DNA from: Mauremys mutica
Lineage: Eukaryota; Chordata; Testudines; Geoemydidae
Length of the DNA stretch: 64,000 bases
Assembly: GCF_020497125.1 (NCBI RefSeq)
Contig: NC_059089.1
Location: 28,352,282 to 28,416,281, forward strand
Direction: 5' to 3'
How positions within the stretch are numbered: position 1 is the stretch's first letter; the number at the start of each line of letters is the position of its first letter. Positions 23,836 to 34,450 of the stretch are shown here, piece after piece. The notes beneath the pieces are model-generated. The model had not been told where the DNA came from, did not search any database, and saw only the letters and a program-made list of their open reading frames with translations. The position numbers were made by a program, and so were the translations under genes.

Positions 23836-26800
23836 GTGGCTGCCCTGTCTCTGAGTTTGCTTCTCATTGTGGGTGGGGGCCTCACGCAAAAAGCACTTTT
23901 TAGAGGCAGGAAACGTTCCCGTTAACCTGTGAATAGTAGCCAGGTAACAAATGGGGCTTTGCAGAGCTCAGCATGGCAGGCCTGTTGTTTCTCTCTGTGA
24001 GACCAGCCCTGGGATGCATGGGGAGGGGAAAGGAGGAGGGGAGTGGATTTCGTATCCTGAGTGAGAAGAGAAACTAGGGGCTTTCAGCCCCTGGGCTGTG
24101 CTGTAGTCTCTGTCCTGAGCATGTGACGGTGTACGCGCTGCATTCCCCCGGCAGTGCTGTGCTGCCGTTAGCCTCACACACCCTGAAGCACCATGTCTGC
24201 CCTGCGTCCCTCTGGATGTGGGTGTGAGTGGAGGAGTGAATTATTGCAGGTCTGGAGAGGGGGCAGCTCACCATTACTCTGCCCCTTTCCAGTTCTCTAA
24301 TCCCATTCCATGTCCACCGCTCGTGCGCGCACACCCACAACACAGAGCTCAGAGTGCACCAGAAACGAACAAAATGGGGCAAAGAAAAAACAATCCATTC
24401 TTGACGTTGTAACAAGAGGCACGTACAGCTTTTACAAACAATCTGCCTCCTGATTTCCCACCCCAGTTCCCTGGGTCTCCTCTCGGCCTGCAGGCTTTCC
24501 AAGGGTGCACTGTCCCACCCGCCATGTGGCTGTCCTCTTGCCTCCAACAGCCTGTTTTAGGATCAGGAAGCTCAAGCCTGGATTCTCTGCCCCATTTCTT
24601 AGGTAATGAAGCTGTCTGTGTGATAACCCACTGGCAGGGCGGAATGTGCATGGCAGGATGCTGATAGAGTGTGCATTGTTCATTAAGATGGTAGCTAAGA
24701 CTCATTTCTGGTATTTACCCAGAGGAGGAGGCCAAGGTGCAGGGACACAAGTGTTTGATGTTTTGGGATGCAGGAGACTATGCAGCCAGTGGACATTCCT
24801 TACTGCATAACCCATCCTTGGGAGACGGGGGAAACACCAATACATACATTTAAAGAAGAAAACCCAGAACCAAGTTCAGAGCCCAACTCCACATGAAATG
24901 CTTCACAAGCCAGTTGACAGTCAACCTGGAAACTGGATGTTTTGGAAGGAGAAGTGGCCGTGGATGTTCTGCTGCATACTGCAACTCTCTTTAAGATTTA
25001 GCGAAAGAAGTCTCCTTGCTCTGTTCAGTTTGATCCCAGCCAGTCACCAGGGTTCAGTTTGGCAGGTTGTCTCCTTCCTGCATCAAAGGGAATGGGAGTA
25101 TAAATGCTTGTGACCACTCTCTTGGCCAATGTACAGTAGGGGAAAAAAAAAGACCATGAGTGATCTCACCCTCTGCTGGGGTCTGGAGAGCTCAGTCCAG
25201 GCTCCAGACTTGCCATTTATTTGGGCTGAAAATAACTATTTTCTTCTCATTGTAAAGCTGGGTTCCCTTCCAGTTAGACTTACAGACAAAGGGGCAGAGC
25301 TGAGCAGTTGTTTCCTTTCAGTACTGGCTCTTGCACAATGATTTCACTTCATTGTAATGTTACAGGATGAAAAATAGTCACCCAAAGGCACCTGTCCTTG
25401 AGCCCTCTCTGTCATCTCCCAATGTGGTGCTTCAGTACCCGAGATTGTAGGACATTCAGTACTTCTGCCAGTCAGCCCAGCCACACGTTATTTCCAACTA
25501 CGCAGTGCTCGTGGATTAAGTTAATTCAGTGAGAAGCAGTGTCAGGAGCTCGCTAACCTAGCAGAACCATCCCCCACATTCCAGAACATGGTTACTCTGC
25601 CTAAGCTGCATCAAGCCCTACAATTATGCTGAAACCCCAATGAAGTAGAACTGACTCATAAGAAAAAGACTCCTGGCCTATGTAAATAGGAACTGATTTT
25701 CTCAGCAGCTCTGATTTGTGGTGTTAAACACTCGTTCAGTGACATGCCATTTATATCTGCAGATACCTGCACAATTGCTTGTGAAGAGCAGCAGTGTGTG
25801 AAGCCTACCGCTCAGCGTGCAGCCACACTGCTTTATGCTACCCCAGCTCACCAGCTCACAAAAGAAAAAATAACTGAGATTTGTCTTGTCGTGAGCTGAC
25901 AGTATAGCCAAGTGATTGCCAGTCCAATTTGGCAGTTTTTAATCATTTTATCTCTGTTCTCTGCTCTCCGGGGAGACAGTCAGTGTTTAGCAGTCTGCTC
26001 AGAAAGACCTTGGGGCTAGTTTCAGCGGCAGTGGCTCAGAGCTCCGATTATTAGCTCTGCTCTTAGGAGCACACTCGGATCTTTCCCAAGGGAGTGGTGT
26101 GAAAAATTAACACAGGCTTAGAGCAGCAGTGCAGCAGCAAGCCATGTAACTGTAATTACTCCATTGATATTCCTCACACAATAACACTGTCATCAGTCAT
26201 TTACATAAACTTTTTCTCCATGAAGAGGGAATGGCTGCTTATAACCCTATTGGGTGCTTCCAGAGCATGCATTATACATTGTATTTGCTCTAATTTCAGA
26301 CTCAAGGCCTCTAGGAACAGGGAAGGGAGATGTGCAAAGACTTTTGTTTCTTCCAGAGTACCAATAAGCATGATGCTCTCTCCAGAATGGGCACATGAGC
26401 AGGCTAGAGAGTTCTGATGAGCTGACATAGGAGGAGTTTCTCTGATTTAAAATGTTCATTGTAACTTTAAAAGAGATATCACTATGTTTATAAATAAATG
26501 TATCTGGTTATCGAAACCTTGTTTGCAGACTTGATTCCTTGTGCTTTGCAAAGCCTTATCCATTAATGGTAAATACAATTAGCAGAGTATTCTCCTGATT
26601 GCAGTAACGAGGACACAGCAGGGTCATTTGCTTTTGTGACAAGGAGCTGCTTTCCAAAATACATGTTTTTAAAGCCCTAAAAATAAAGGCTCAAACTCAT
26701 CCTCTGTGTATCTAACTGCACTGACTTTTCTGGATGCTCGGGCACTCAGCCTCTCACAGGATTGGGTCACTTTTGAACTAAAAAAGTGCCTGCTGCCTTC

Positions 26801-29668
26801 TTCAGACAGCCCTTCTAACACCACTCCTTCCCTGGTGCTCAGGAACAATCATCTGCTAAGTCAAAGGCCTTCTCTCCTCCTGACAGCGGAGAGCCATGGG
26901 CAGGAGAAAGAGAGGACATTTATAAAATCCCCATTTAGCACTTTCCTCTGGGCATCCCAAGGACTCCTGTCTCCTCTAGGTCTGTAAACGGTATAGGACG
27001 GGGACTGTCCCTCTTTTTAAGAATCCATGTGCAATCCACCATCCACCCAGAAGCCATATTCTGATCACAATATGCAGCTTTTCAGTGCTGTTTCCAAAAT
27101 CAGCACACAGCGGGAATACACACGCGTGTGCACATACAACGATGAGCAGTTCAACTAGTTTAACATTGCTGGTCCCTTTCCTTCCTCAGTGGTATGTGCT
27201 GTTACATACCTACTCTCATCTCACTGAGGCAGAAGAATGGACCTAGGCGATTATGTAGTGCTGAAAATTCAACCAAGCGGGGCCTGGTTAGTGAAGGAGA
27301 CGTGCACATCCTCACAGGCAAAGAGGTAAACTTCACTGGAAATTATCTAATTAAAGACTTCAGCGTCACATATTCCTGGGGCCAAGGCTAATACCACATG
27401 CAGAACAATAATAATCCTGTTTGAGCTCCAGCATGTTTATTGATGGAGTTCGTACCTGACAGGCGGTGGCCATCTCCTGCCTTTGCTCCTTCTCTGCCAC
27501 TCTGCACTACACAGGCCTGCAGGGCAAAGCATCATTTATTGCTGTCACAGTCGAAATTCTGAGCACTGCTGCAGGAAGCATCTAGTGGGGAGGGGGGGGG
27601 CATGATAGTCAAATTTCAGTTGCTGAATATTTAATGAAGCCTGCAGTGTTTATTTGGTTAGTCTGTCGATTTTTATCGTTCTGTCAATAGCTTCTCATAT
27701 GTGGCATGGTGATGATCTTTAGCAGCCTGTCCCCTGGGAACCCAAGCGCTAAATGCAATTATGGATTTTATACTGCAATGTGTTTGATATTTCCACTGAT
27801 CTAATTTGCAGTCTGGTAGTTTATTGTTTGGCATTTTAATGGTGTTCAAATGCTATGGAAAATTTGATTTCTCTTTATAATTCTCCCTAACATCATTAAT
27901 GCTGGTAGCAGAATGGCATATATTTTAGAAGGCCAAATGTATAGGAAAATCATTTTTTGATATGAACCAAAATACCTTGAATTTTAACTAACAGGAAGTT
28001 TGTGTTCTTTTTTTAATACTTCCCCTTTGTCGCTTTCCATTAAACATTAAAATTACTGTTAGGGAAATGGTAACACAAATCCCGGATCTTGCCAAACCAA
28101 ATGCAAACAAAATATTTCTTCTGCTGTATAGAATACCAAGACTCCAGGGATTCAAAACTGGGGTCATGTATAACAAAAGTCTTATTTGCCTTTTCTTCCC
28201 CATTCTGTTGCAGGCCACTGTTACTTGATAATTACTTCAGTGTATATTTTCTTCTGTGACATTATTGGCAGAGATCCTGAGCAGCCACCTCACCAGATCA
28301 TCCATTACTCTTTGGAAAAAATACATTTCTGCAGAATTTTTAGGTTTCCAGTGTTGGCACAGACAGCAGAAACATGGGGGTTCCACAGGACTGGCTCGGA
28401 GTCATTAAGCATGGGTGTTATTTTACACATCTACACCACTTTTATTGTGCAGTAACTCCTGGGTTACAGGAGTCCTCTGCAAAGGCAAAATAAATCCTTT
28501 AATTAACCACCTAGTCAGAAACAATTTAACTTCCTCAATCTATCTCATAAACTACATTAGCCCCAGATTTATATAGAATAGCATTGTGTAATCATGATCT
28601 ATTTACATTAAGGAGAATATGCCCTTCGTTAGCATTAGTGTACTGAGATAAGGAATCACAAGTCTGTTTTATTGGGTATCATCCATGGTTTTTAATGTTT
28701 CTATTGAATGTCTCCTGAATAAAAGCAAATATATCCTCCTGGTAAGCAATGCAGGAGACTGCCAACAGAAAGGCAATTTCACAAATACAGATAACTTCAA
28801 ATTTCCCTATTCATTGCTTCCCCCTAAGCAGTGATATTTTAATGACAACAGCATTAAACGGAAACCTTACCCTCTCTGAAGCCCAGTAAAAGTCAAACTC
28901 TGTAATGACATGTTGGCAAGCAAAGATTCCACTTCTTTGAATGCTGAAGAATTTGTTTCTGTCTTTCAACAGAGGTGTGAACACAGGGCCAGTCAGTGTA
29001 ATAAATCTTACAAAATGCCAGAAATGGTGCACATTCTTCGTGGTTTATGCGTTCAGGAACCTTAAGTAGGTTCAAGAGGGTTTCCTTGTATAATGTAACC
29101 AAGTAGAAAAGCTGACAAAAATAAGAAGTCATAAAGGAAATGACAATAGGTGCCAAAATCCCCAGTGGATGAATAAGAAACAATAGAGCAATAGACTTGG
29201 TGCTTCAGCTCTATCTTCAACAGTTACACTCCTTGTCTTTACAATTTGTTTTCTGGACACACACACATTCTGCACATTCTCAAAGCATCTCCAGTGTCTA
29301 ATGTGATGCTCCACACCATATCCAAACCTCCTAGAACAGCAACGAACATGGCCTGTGCTTATCTGGGCATCACAAATGCTTATACTGCTCCAGGATAAAA
29401 TAAGAAAGTGTTGCTCAAAAAGATCCCCCTCGACTTGGCAGATGGAGAGCGCAGGGGCTAATATTGTAACTACTGCGTGGCATTTCTGTCCATGGAGCCA
29501 GTGCCTTATCAATACTCTCTTCATCTCTGTTTAATATTCCGGTATATAAACATTCTGTTCAAATACTCCCCAGGCTGGGGCTCAGTCTGAGAGACAGGCT
29601 CTTTAGGAAGGCTGCAGGCCTGGTAAGATACACCTCCAGAAATCAGTGTGCTGGGCAGGAAATCCATT
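23836..29668. other. Unique-looking non-coding DNA, possible conserved block
   Basis: About 5.8 kb with no recognised exon. A G run lies at 27587-27600. The AT-rich, repeat-free stretch at about 27600-27960 has several TAAT-core and octamer-like motifs, such as 'ATGCAATTATGG' and 'CATCATTAATGC', and looks like a candidate conserved enhancer. That is an impression without alignment. Confidence 0.4.
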
Positions 29669-29760
29669 GGGGTGAAAGTCACCCTTGTGCAGAGGGCTTA
29701 TGGGGGATGTAATGGGCCATAGGCTACATGCTGATCCTTTGCGTGGGGGTGACTTTCCCC
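29669..29760. repeat. Palindromic repeat remnant
   Basis: The left motif 'GGGGTGAAAGTCACCC' and the right motif 'GGGGGTGACTTTCCCC' are imperfect inverted copies about 60 bp apart. This fits a short fold-back repeat of a dispersed family. Confidence 0.5.
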
Positions 29761-30597
29761 TTTGGAAAACAGGCTCTCAGAAGGGTTCTGTTAGTCCTGA
29801 AAATAGGAGGGAACAGGCTGTCTCTTGGCATCCCTGCTTTGGTCCCAGCTGGAACCTGGAAGAGAAGCACCAAGCAAAATGTATTATTTAAAGGACCAAC
29901 CAGATTTGTTTGACTCTTGAAGAAGGTCCCGTTCGGTTTGAGTTTGGCCACAAAGTTCCTGATGGTTCCTATTTTATCTGTTCTGGTCCACTCAGCCCCT
30001 GTTCCCTAGCTCATGAGGGAAGCTCACGTAGCAACTGTTACCTGGCTGCTTTAGGGCCTGATTTAAAGCCCATCAATGAGAACAGCCTGCCCCTTTGTCA
30101 GTTTGTGTAATGGTTGCAGTGTTAGCTGCCTTCCTTGGATCCTCCACAGGCAAACCTGCAGCTGAAGTCAAGCAACCTCAGTCATGCTCAGCCGGCCTTG
30201 GTGAGTGTTCTGGTAGGGTAAGGACTTGCAAGTCGGCCCTGTGTTTGGATCCTGTTTGGTTACTATTAGCAGATCCAAGCAGATGTGTTATCTGGAACTG
30301 GGTCAGATCCCAAAGTGACCTTCTCATTTCACAGGATTTCTCTGACTTTAAAATGCTCTACGAGACCTCTGCTCACGTTTGGTCAGGAAGCAGGTGTAGC
30401 TGCCATTGGGCTGGGTCACAGCCTAGATCTCCACTGAACTTAGAGCCTGCAGTCTGTGTTTCAGCCCAAAATAACCTTTTCCACTGAGTTCAATACTGAC
30501 CATAGAGATTATAACAAACACCCATCAAAGTATTGTGTTCCCAGTGCTACTGCAGTCATGAGACACTTCCCTGCATTTAAAGTACTGCAGCATTAGT
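29761..30597. other. Unique-looking non-coding DNA
   Basis: No gene is recognised. 'GGGCCTGATTTAAAGCCCATCAATG' motifs near 30054-30078 look like half of a palindromic repeat. Confidence 0.4.
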
Positions 30598-30733
30598 GGT
30601 GGTGTGCCCAGCACTATGTCAGCGGGAGAGCTCTCTCCCATCGGCATAGAGCGGCTACACGAACGATCTTACAGCAGTGCAGCTGCATTGGTACAGCTGT
30701 GCCATTGTAAGCTCGCTAGTGCAGACATGGCCT
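30598..30733. repeat. Palindromic MITE-like element
   Basis: An imperfect palindrome at about 30668-30711 ('TTACAGCAGTGCAGCTG' against 'CAGCTGTGCCATTGTAA') sits inside a block with 'GCGGGAGAGCTCTCTCCCATC' upstream and 'GCTCGCTAGTGCAGACATGG' downstream. These motifs recur in a non-autonomous turtle repeat and resemble those at 12.9-13.1 kb. Exact termini are not clear. Confidence 0.5.
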
Positions 30734-32349
30734 GAGTCAATTTAAAATTCAGGGTGTCACAGATTCCCCTGCTATCCAGCAGAAATATCACAAATCGGGG
30801 GGGGAGGGGGAGGATTAAGCCCTACCCTATGAGGAAGCCAGACACACACCTCTTTGCTGATATGTGGGTTTGCAGGAGTTAAGGCAAACACCCTTTGTAA
30901 AAACTGGCCCAAAACCTGGTTAGCAGGCATTAAGAAAGCCCCCAAGTTCTAGAGGGAAGCAGGCTAATGACATAAGGTCTGAACCTCCTAGTGATCTGTT
31001 AGCAGATGATAGATGAATGTGCATCTCACTCAGCAGTGCCACCAGCCTTGCTCCATTCTTGAATATCTGTCAAGGTGTTAAGTGGACGACTGCAATCAGC
31101 AGTGAAATAAGATCTGTGTAATCTGATGTTCCACTTAGAAAAGAAAACAAAATTCCTACCACCTAATATGAGACTACACCAGTCACCACAAGAAGTGCTT
31201 TCAAGGAGCACTAGGTGTGTGATAAAATCTTTACAGCTCATTATCATTTATAAGTTAGAGATGCATGTCGAGCGGGAACCACAACCAGCCTGCAACAGCA
31301 TTTCCAGGGAATTTTATTTGTGGTTGTTCCCAGTGAATAGACTCAAAGAATAATGATGATAATGCCAAGCTCTGATATGCTTCTTTGCATTCATTTCAGT
31401 TTGTTCTTGCGCTCAGATCTTCACTCACTGGTGAGGAGAGCCTGCCTGGAAACACTCCACCGATCTCTGGTTCTGTGCATTGGGGAAATGGTGTTGGTGA
31501 ATTCAGTGTAGTATGAAGCTATTCGTTGTGAGAATGAGTAGGGGAGAATTTGGGCTCCGTAGTCCCCAGGGATGCAGAATGTTGTTGTGGGGAGCCTGAT
31601 GGGAAGCAAGCAATGGCGTGACCATTAGAGGAACAGCCCATCTAAATGAACAGCCGGGACAGGCATTGCACATTGCTGCCTTTTCACCTGTCCCCATCTG
31701 ATTGCATTCATCCAGCTCGATAGGAGCACAGAGGCTTAGCAAGTTGTAACTGAATGCACTGCACAGTTTGAAGAGAAGGCAGAAGTCAGCATGGCCCCAT
31801 CAGCACTATAATCTAAGGTTTCCAGTGCTGGAGCTAGAGGTCCAGGAACGCAGAGCTGGGGGATTAATGACACATCTGAACTGGATGAAGTAGAAATGCT
31901 CTTACAGCTCAGCCCTGACACTAAAGGGCCAGCTGGCATCTGACTGCATTGGGACAGCAGGATTTGCCCTTCTGATTTTGTTGGCCCCGTTTCCATTAAG
32001 CTGATGTTCTCATCACGTCTTCGCATAGGGCAGGGGAGTACAACCCTTTGCTAGTACTATAGGCGGTCAGCATTTTCTTAGCTCCTAACCCAACTCCTCT
32101 GCCTCCCCCCTAGCACCAGAGCAGTGACTAAATCCGTCCCCATATTGCGCATTCCTCAGATTAACGCTTTTATGCAGGGTCAGCAGTTCAGGGAATTATG
32201 AGTCATCCTGGGCAGGAAGTAGCACCAGTTACCAAGTCCCTGCTCCATGGCTCCACCCCACAGTCACCACACACCCAGAGGCTGACTTGTCCCCTGTCTC
32301 TGTGGCACCTGGAGAAAGCTAGTAAATGTCCCCTCTGAGCTACCCGGAG
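30734..32349. other. Unique-looking non-coding DNA
   Basis: A G-rich run lies at about 30797-30812. 'AATAATGATGATAATGCC' near 31349-31366 may start an old LINE-like fragment. No exon is recognised. Confidence 0.4.
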
Positions 32350-32470
32350 CAAGGAGGTATTGTCACCCTGGTATCAATGGAGACCTGTGGCACAGACGGG
32401 AAATGATTGGCCTATGGTCACATGAGAAGTCTGTGACAGAAATGAGAACTGAACTGAGTTGCTGTGAGCC
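32350..32470 (-). repeat. Degenerate MIR/CORE-SINE relic
   Basis: The order 'TGTGGCACAGACGGGAAATG', 'GGCCTATGGTCACATGAGAA', 'TCTGTGACAGAAATGAGAAC' parallels the MIR 3' half on the minus strand. Divergence is high, so the call rests on block order more than identity. Confidence 0.5.
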
Positions 32471-33499
32471 CCAGCATTGGACAATACATGCATGTACAGC
32501 TCCCAGGAGTGCTGGGACAGGAGCATTGAGAGCAGATACCTTCCCAGGAGTAAGGCTGCCTCATTTCACGCATCTAACACAAAGCAGGGACCAGGGACTG
32601 AGAACCGTTGTTGTCTGCCTCTTTTGTTCGCAAGGAATGAATTCTATGGCTATGCCTGCAGGATGATCCATGCTCCGGAAAGGGTCCTTCTCTTCATCTA
32701 GGTCCTTGCCAGTGTGCTGTGTGGGGAATGGGGAAATCCCTCACTGACAAAGGGTATTTTTATGAAAAGTTCATTTAGTTTGATCTATGTTTAATGTAAT
32801 AGCCAAGAAAAAATATTCCAGTGACAAATGTATCACAATCATTATTAATAATAGCCAGGACATTTTGACTGGGATGTGACACTCTATAACAAATGTGAGC
32901 TTGCTTTGTTCCAGACTCGCCTTAAAATAGTTGGGTTTTTACTCTCCCAGCATGGGCTCACTGTGATTTTAGGATTATAATTGTAAATGTGAAGGAGAGA
33001 TTGCCAGGAAAGAATTCCATACAGCAATTTCTAAAGCCCTGCATCCAGTCTCGCTGAACCAGGCATCTGAGCCAAAGAATGCCACTTGTACCAACCAGCA
33101 AAAACTCATACACTGATGATAATAGTGCATGGTTTCTGCAGACAGAGGCTTTGGAGATAAAAGAGCCCAGTGACCACACAATCCTGCTGTCCTGGCTCCA
33201 GACTGCAGCTGTGACTGGAAATACCCAGAAATGGCTCCACTCCTGCTTTCACACCAAACGCAGGAGGCTGTTATCTACAGTGCTCTTGCCTTCCTTGTCC
33301 CACAAGGCACAATGTCCTCCCCTCAAACAGCCATGCCGCCAGCCCTCAGTCCCACACCTGGGAGAAGAGCAGGTGGCTCAAGCAGAACCCAGGCGAGGCT
33401 GAGGTATTGCCAGCAGGAAGGGAGTCCACTTCACAGAACTTGTCTCCTGTATGGCATGCCCTGCAATCCTGGGAATCCGCTGGGAAGGCCCAGGTTTAC
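32471..33499. other. Unique-looking non-coding DNA
   Basis: Nothing recognised before the CR1 end. 'ATTATTAATAATAG' near 32840 is an AT-rich simple patch. Confidence 0.4.
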
Positions 33500-33602
33500 T
33501 GCGTTCTGCCTCAGCCCGGGGGGCGGGGGGGGGGGAGAGTGGGGATGGACTAGATGCCCTCTCCAGGTCCCTTCCAGCCCTACATTTCCGTGGTTCTGTA
33601 AT
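33500..33602 (+). mobile_element. CR1 LINE 3' end, 5'-truncated
   Basis: After a G-rich run (33518-33536), the sequence reads 'ATGGACTAGATGCCCTCTCC', 'AGGTCCCTTCCAGCCCTACA' and 'TTCCGTGGTTCTGTAAT'. This is the signature end of CR1 elements of birds and reptiles: a GGACTAGATGACCT-type motif, then CTTCCAGCCCTA, then short TTCTRTG-type 3' repeats. Only the 3' tail is present, the usual result of CR1's strong 5' truncation. Confidence 0.8.
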
Positions 33603-33608
33603 ACGTGT

Positions 33609-33719
33609 GGGCCAGATTCTGATCTCAGTTATACCAGGGTCAATACAAAGTGATTCCGATGAAGGCAGGGGCGCTCCTCCGCATTTATGCTTGGAGAACA
33701 GAGATGAGGATCTGGCCTG
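33609..33719. repeat. Palindromic MITE beside the CR1 end
   Basis: The left arm 'GGGCCAGATTCTGATCTCAG' and the right arm 'GAACAGAGATGAGGATCTGGCC' are imperfect inverted repeats. The centre has 'TTATACCAGGGTCAATACAAAG'-like sequence of the same family as the copy at 62018-62122. It begins only a few bases after the CR1 3' end. Confidence 0.65.
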
Positions 33720-34045
33720 TTGTGTCAAATTCTTCAGTACAGTTCAGATCAATTGCATTTCCTACACTCCCCAGTGCTGCTAGCTGATCATTACATTTTT
33801 AAATGCAGTCAAGTGGGCCTGGAATGAATTGTTTCGTACAAGACACCAATGCTACTTCATAGGAACGGTTTGGTTCTCTTCAAGGCTCTTACAGACACCT
33901 TCCACTTCACATCCAGCCATTTCTGTGTCTGTCGTGCAATAATGGAGGATAGCGATTAGAATGAGGCAGGACAAGAATCAAAGATGAAATTCCCTGTGGC
34001 AGAACTTTCCCTGTCTGAGTGCATGGCCCTCAAGCTGAACGGCTC

Positions 34046-34087
34046 CCAGCAGCATGGGCACTGCCAGCAGCATGGGCACTGCCAGCA
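34046..34087. repeat. 18-bp tandem repeat, about 2.3 copies
   Basis: Two exact copies of CCAGCAGCATGGGCACTG are followed by a partial third (CCAGCA). A short array like this is a candidate length polymorphism. Confidence 0.95.
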
Positions 34088-34275
34088 ACTCACCCTTCCT
34101 TTGGTGTAACACAGTGACATTTGGGGATCTAAATGAAGTTGAAAATACTGATTATGACACACAGATAAAGTGCCGCGTTCTAATAGGCTGTTCAGGATCG
34201 TAACGTTATGAAACTGCTCTGGAATCAGCTTGCTGGTTATTATCATATGACCAAATAACTGAAGTATGAAAAAAA

Positions 34276-34450
34276 GACACCTCTACCCCGGTATAACACT
34301 GCCCTCAGGAGCCAAAAAATCTTACTGTGTTATAGGTGAAACCGCATTATATCGAACTTGCTTTGATCCGCCGGAGTGTGCAACCCCCCACCCCCCGAGC
34401 GCTGCTTTACCATGTTCTATCGGGTCACGTTATATCAGGGTAGAGGTGTA
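34276..34450. mobile_element. Mariner/pogo-like MITE
   Basis: The left end ACACCTCTACCCCGGTATAA (34277 on) and the right end, ending GGTAGAGGTGT at 34449, are inverted repeats matching at about 19 of 21 positions. Internal motifs include 'GAGCCAAAAAATCTTAC', 'AACCGCATTATATCGAAC' and 'TTTGATCCGCCGGAGTG'. The flanking dinucleotides are GA on the left and TA on the right, compatible with a TA target duplication with one mutation. There is no coding capacity. Confidence 0.75.

Noticed and set aside
29129..29524. 131-residue frame on the minus strand
   Set aside because: Cysteine- and histidine-containing but without zinc-finger spacing or any recognised family.
33518..33536. G-quadruplex regulatory element
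   Set aside because: The G run is part of the CR1 3' region and its exact length is unreliable in sequencing.
34046..34087. CRISPR-like array
   Set aside because: Units are directly contiguous with no spacers, and the window is vertebrate DNA.
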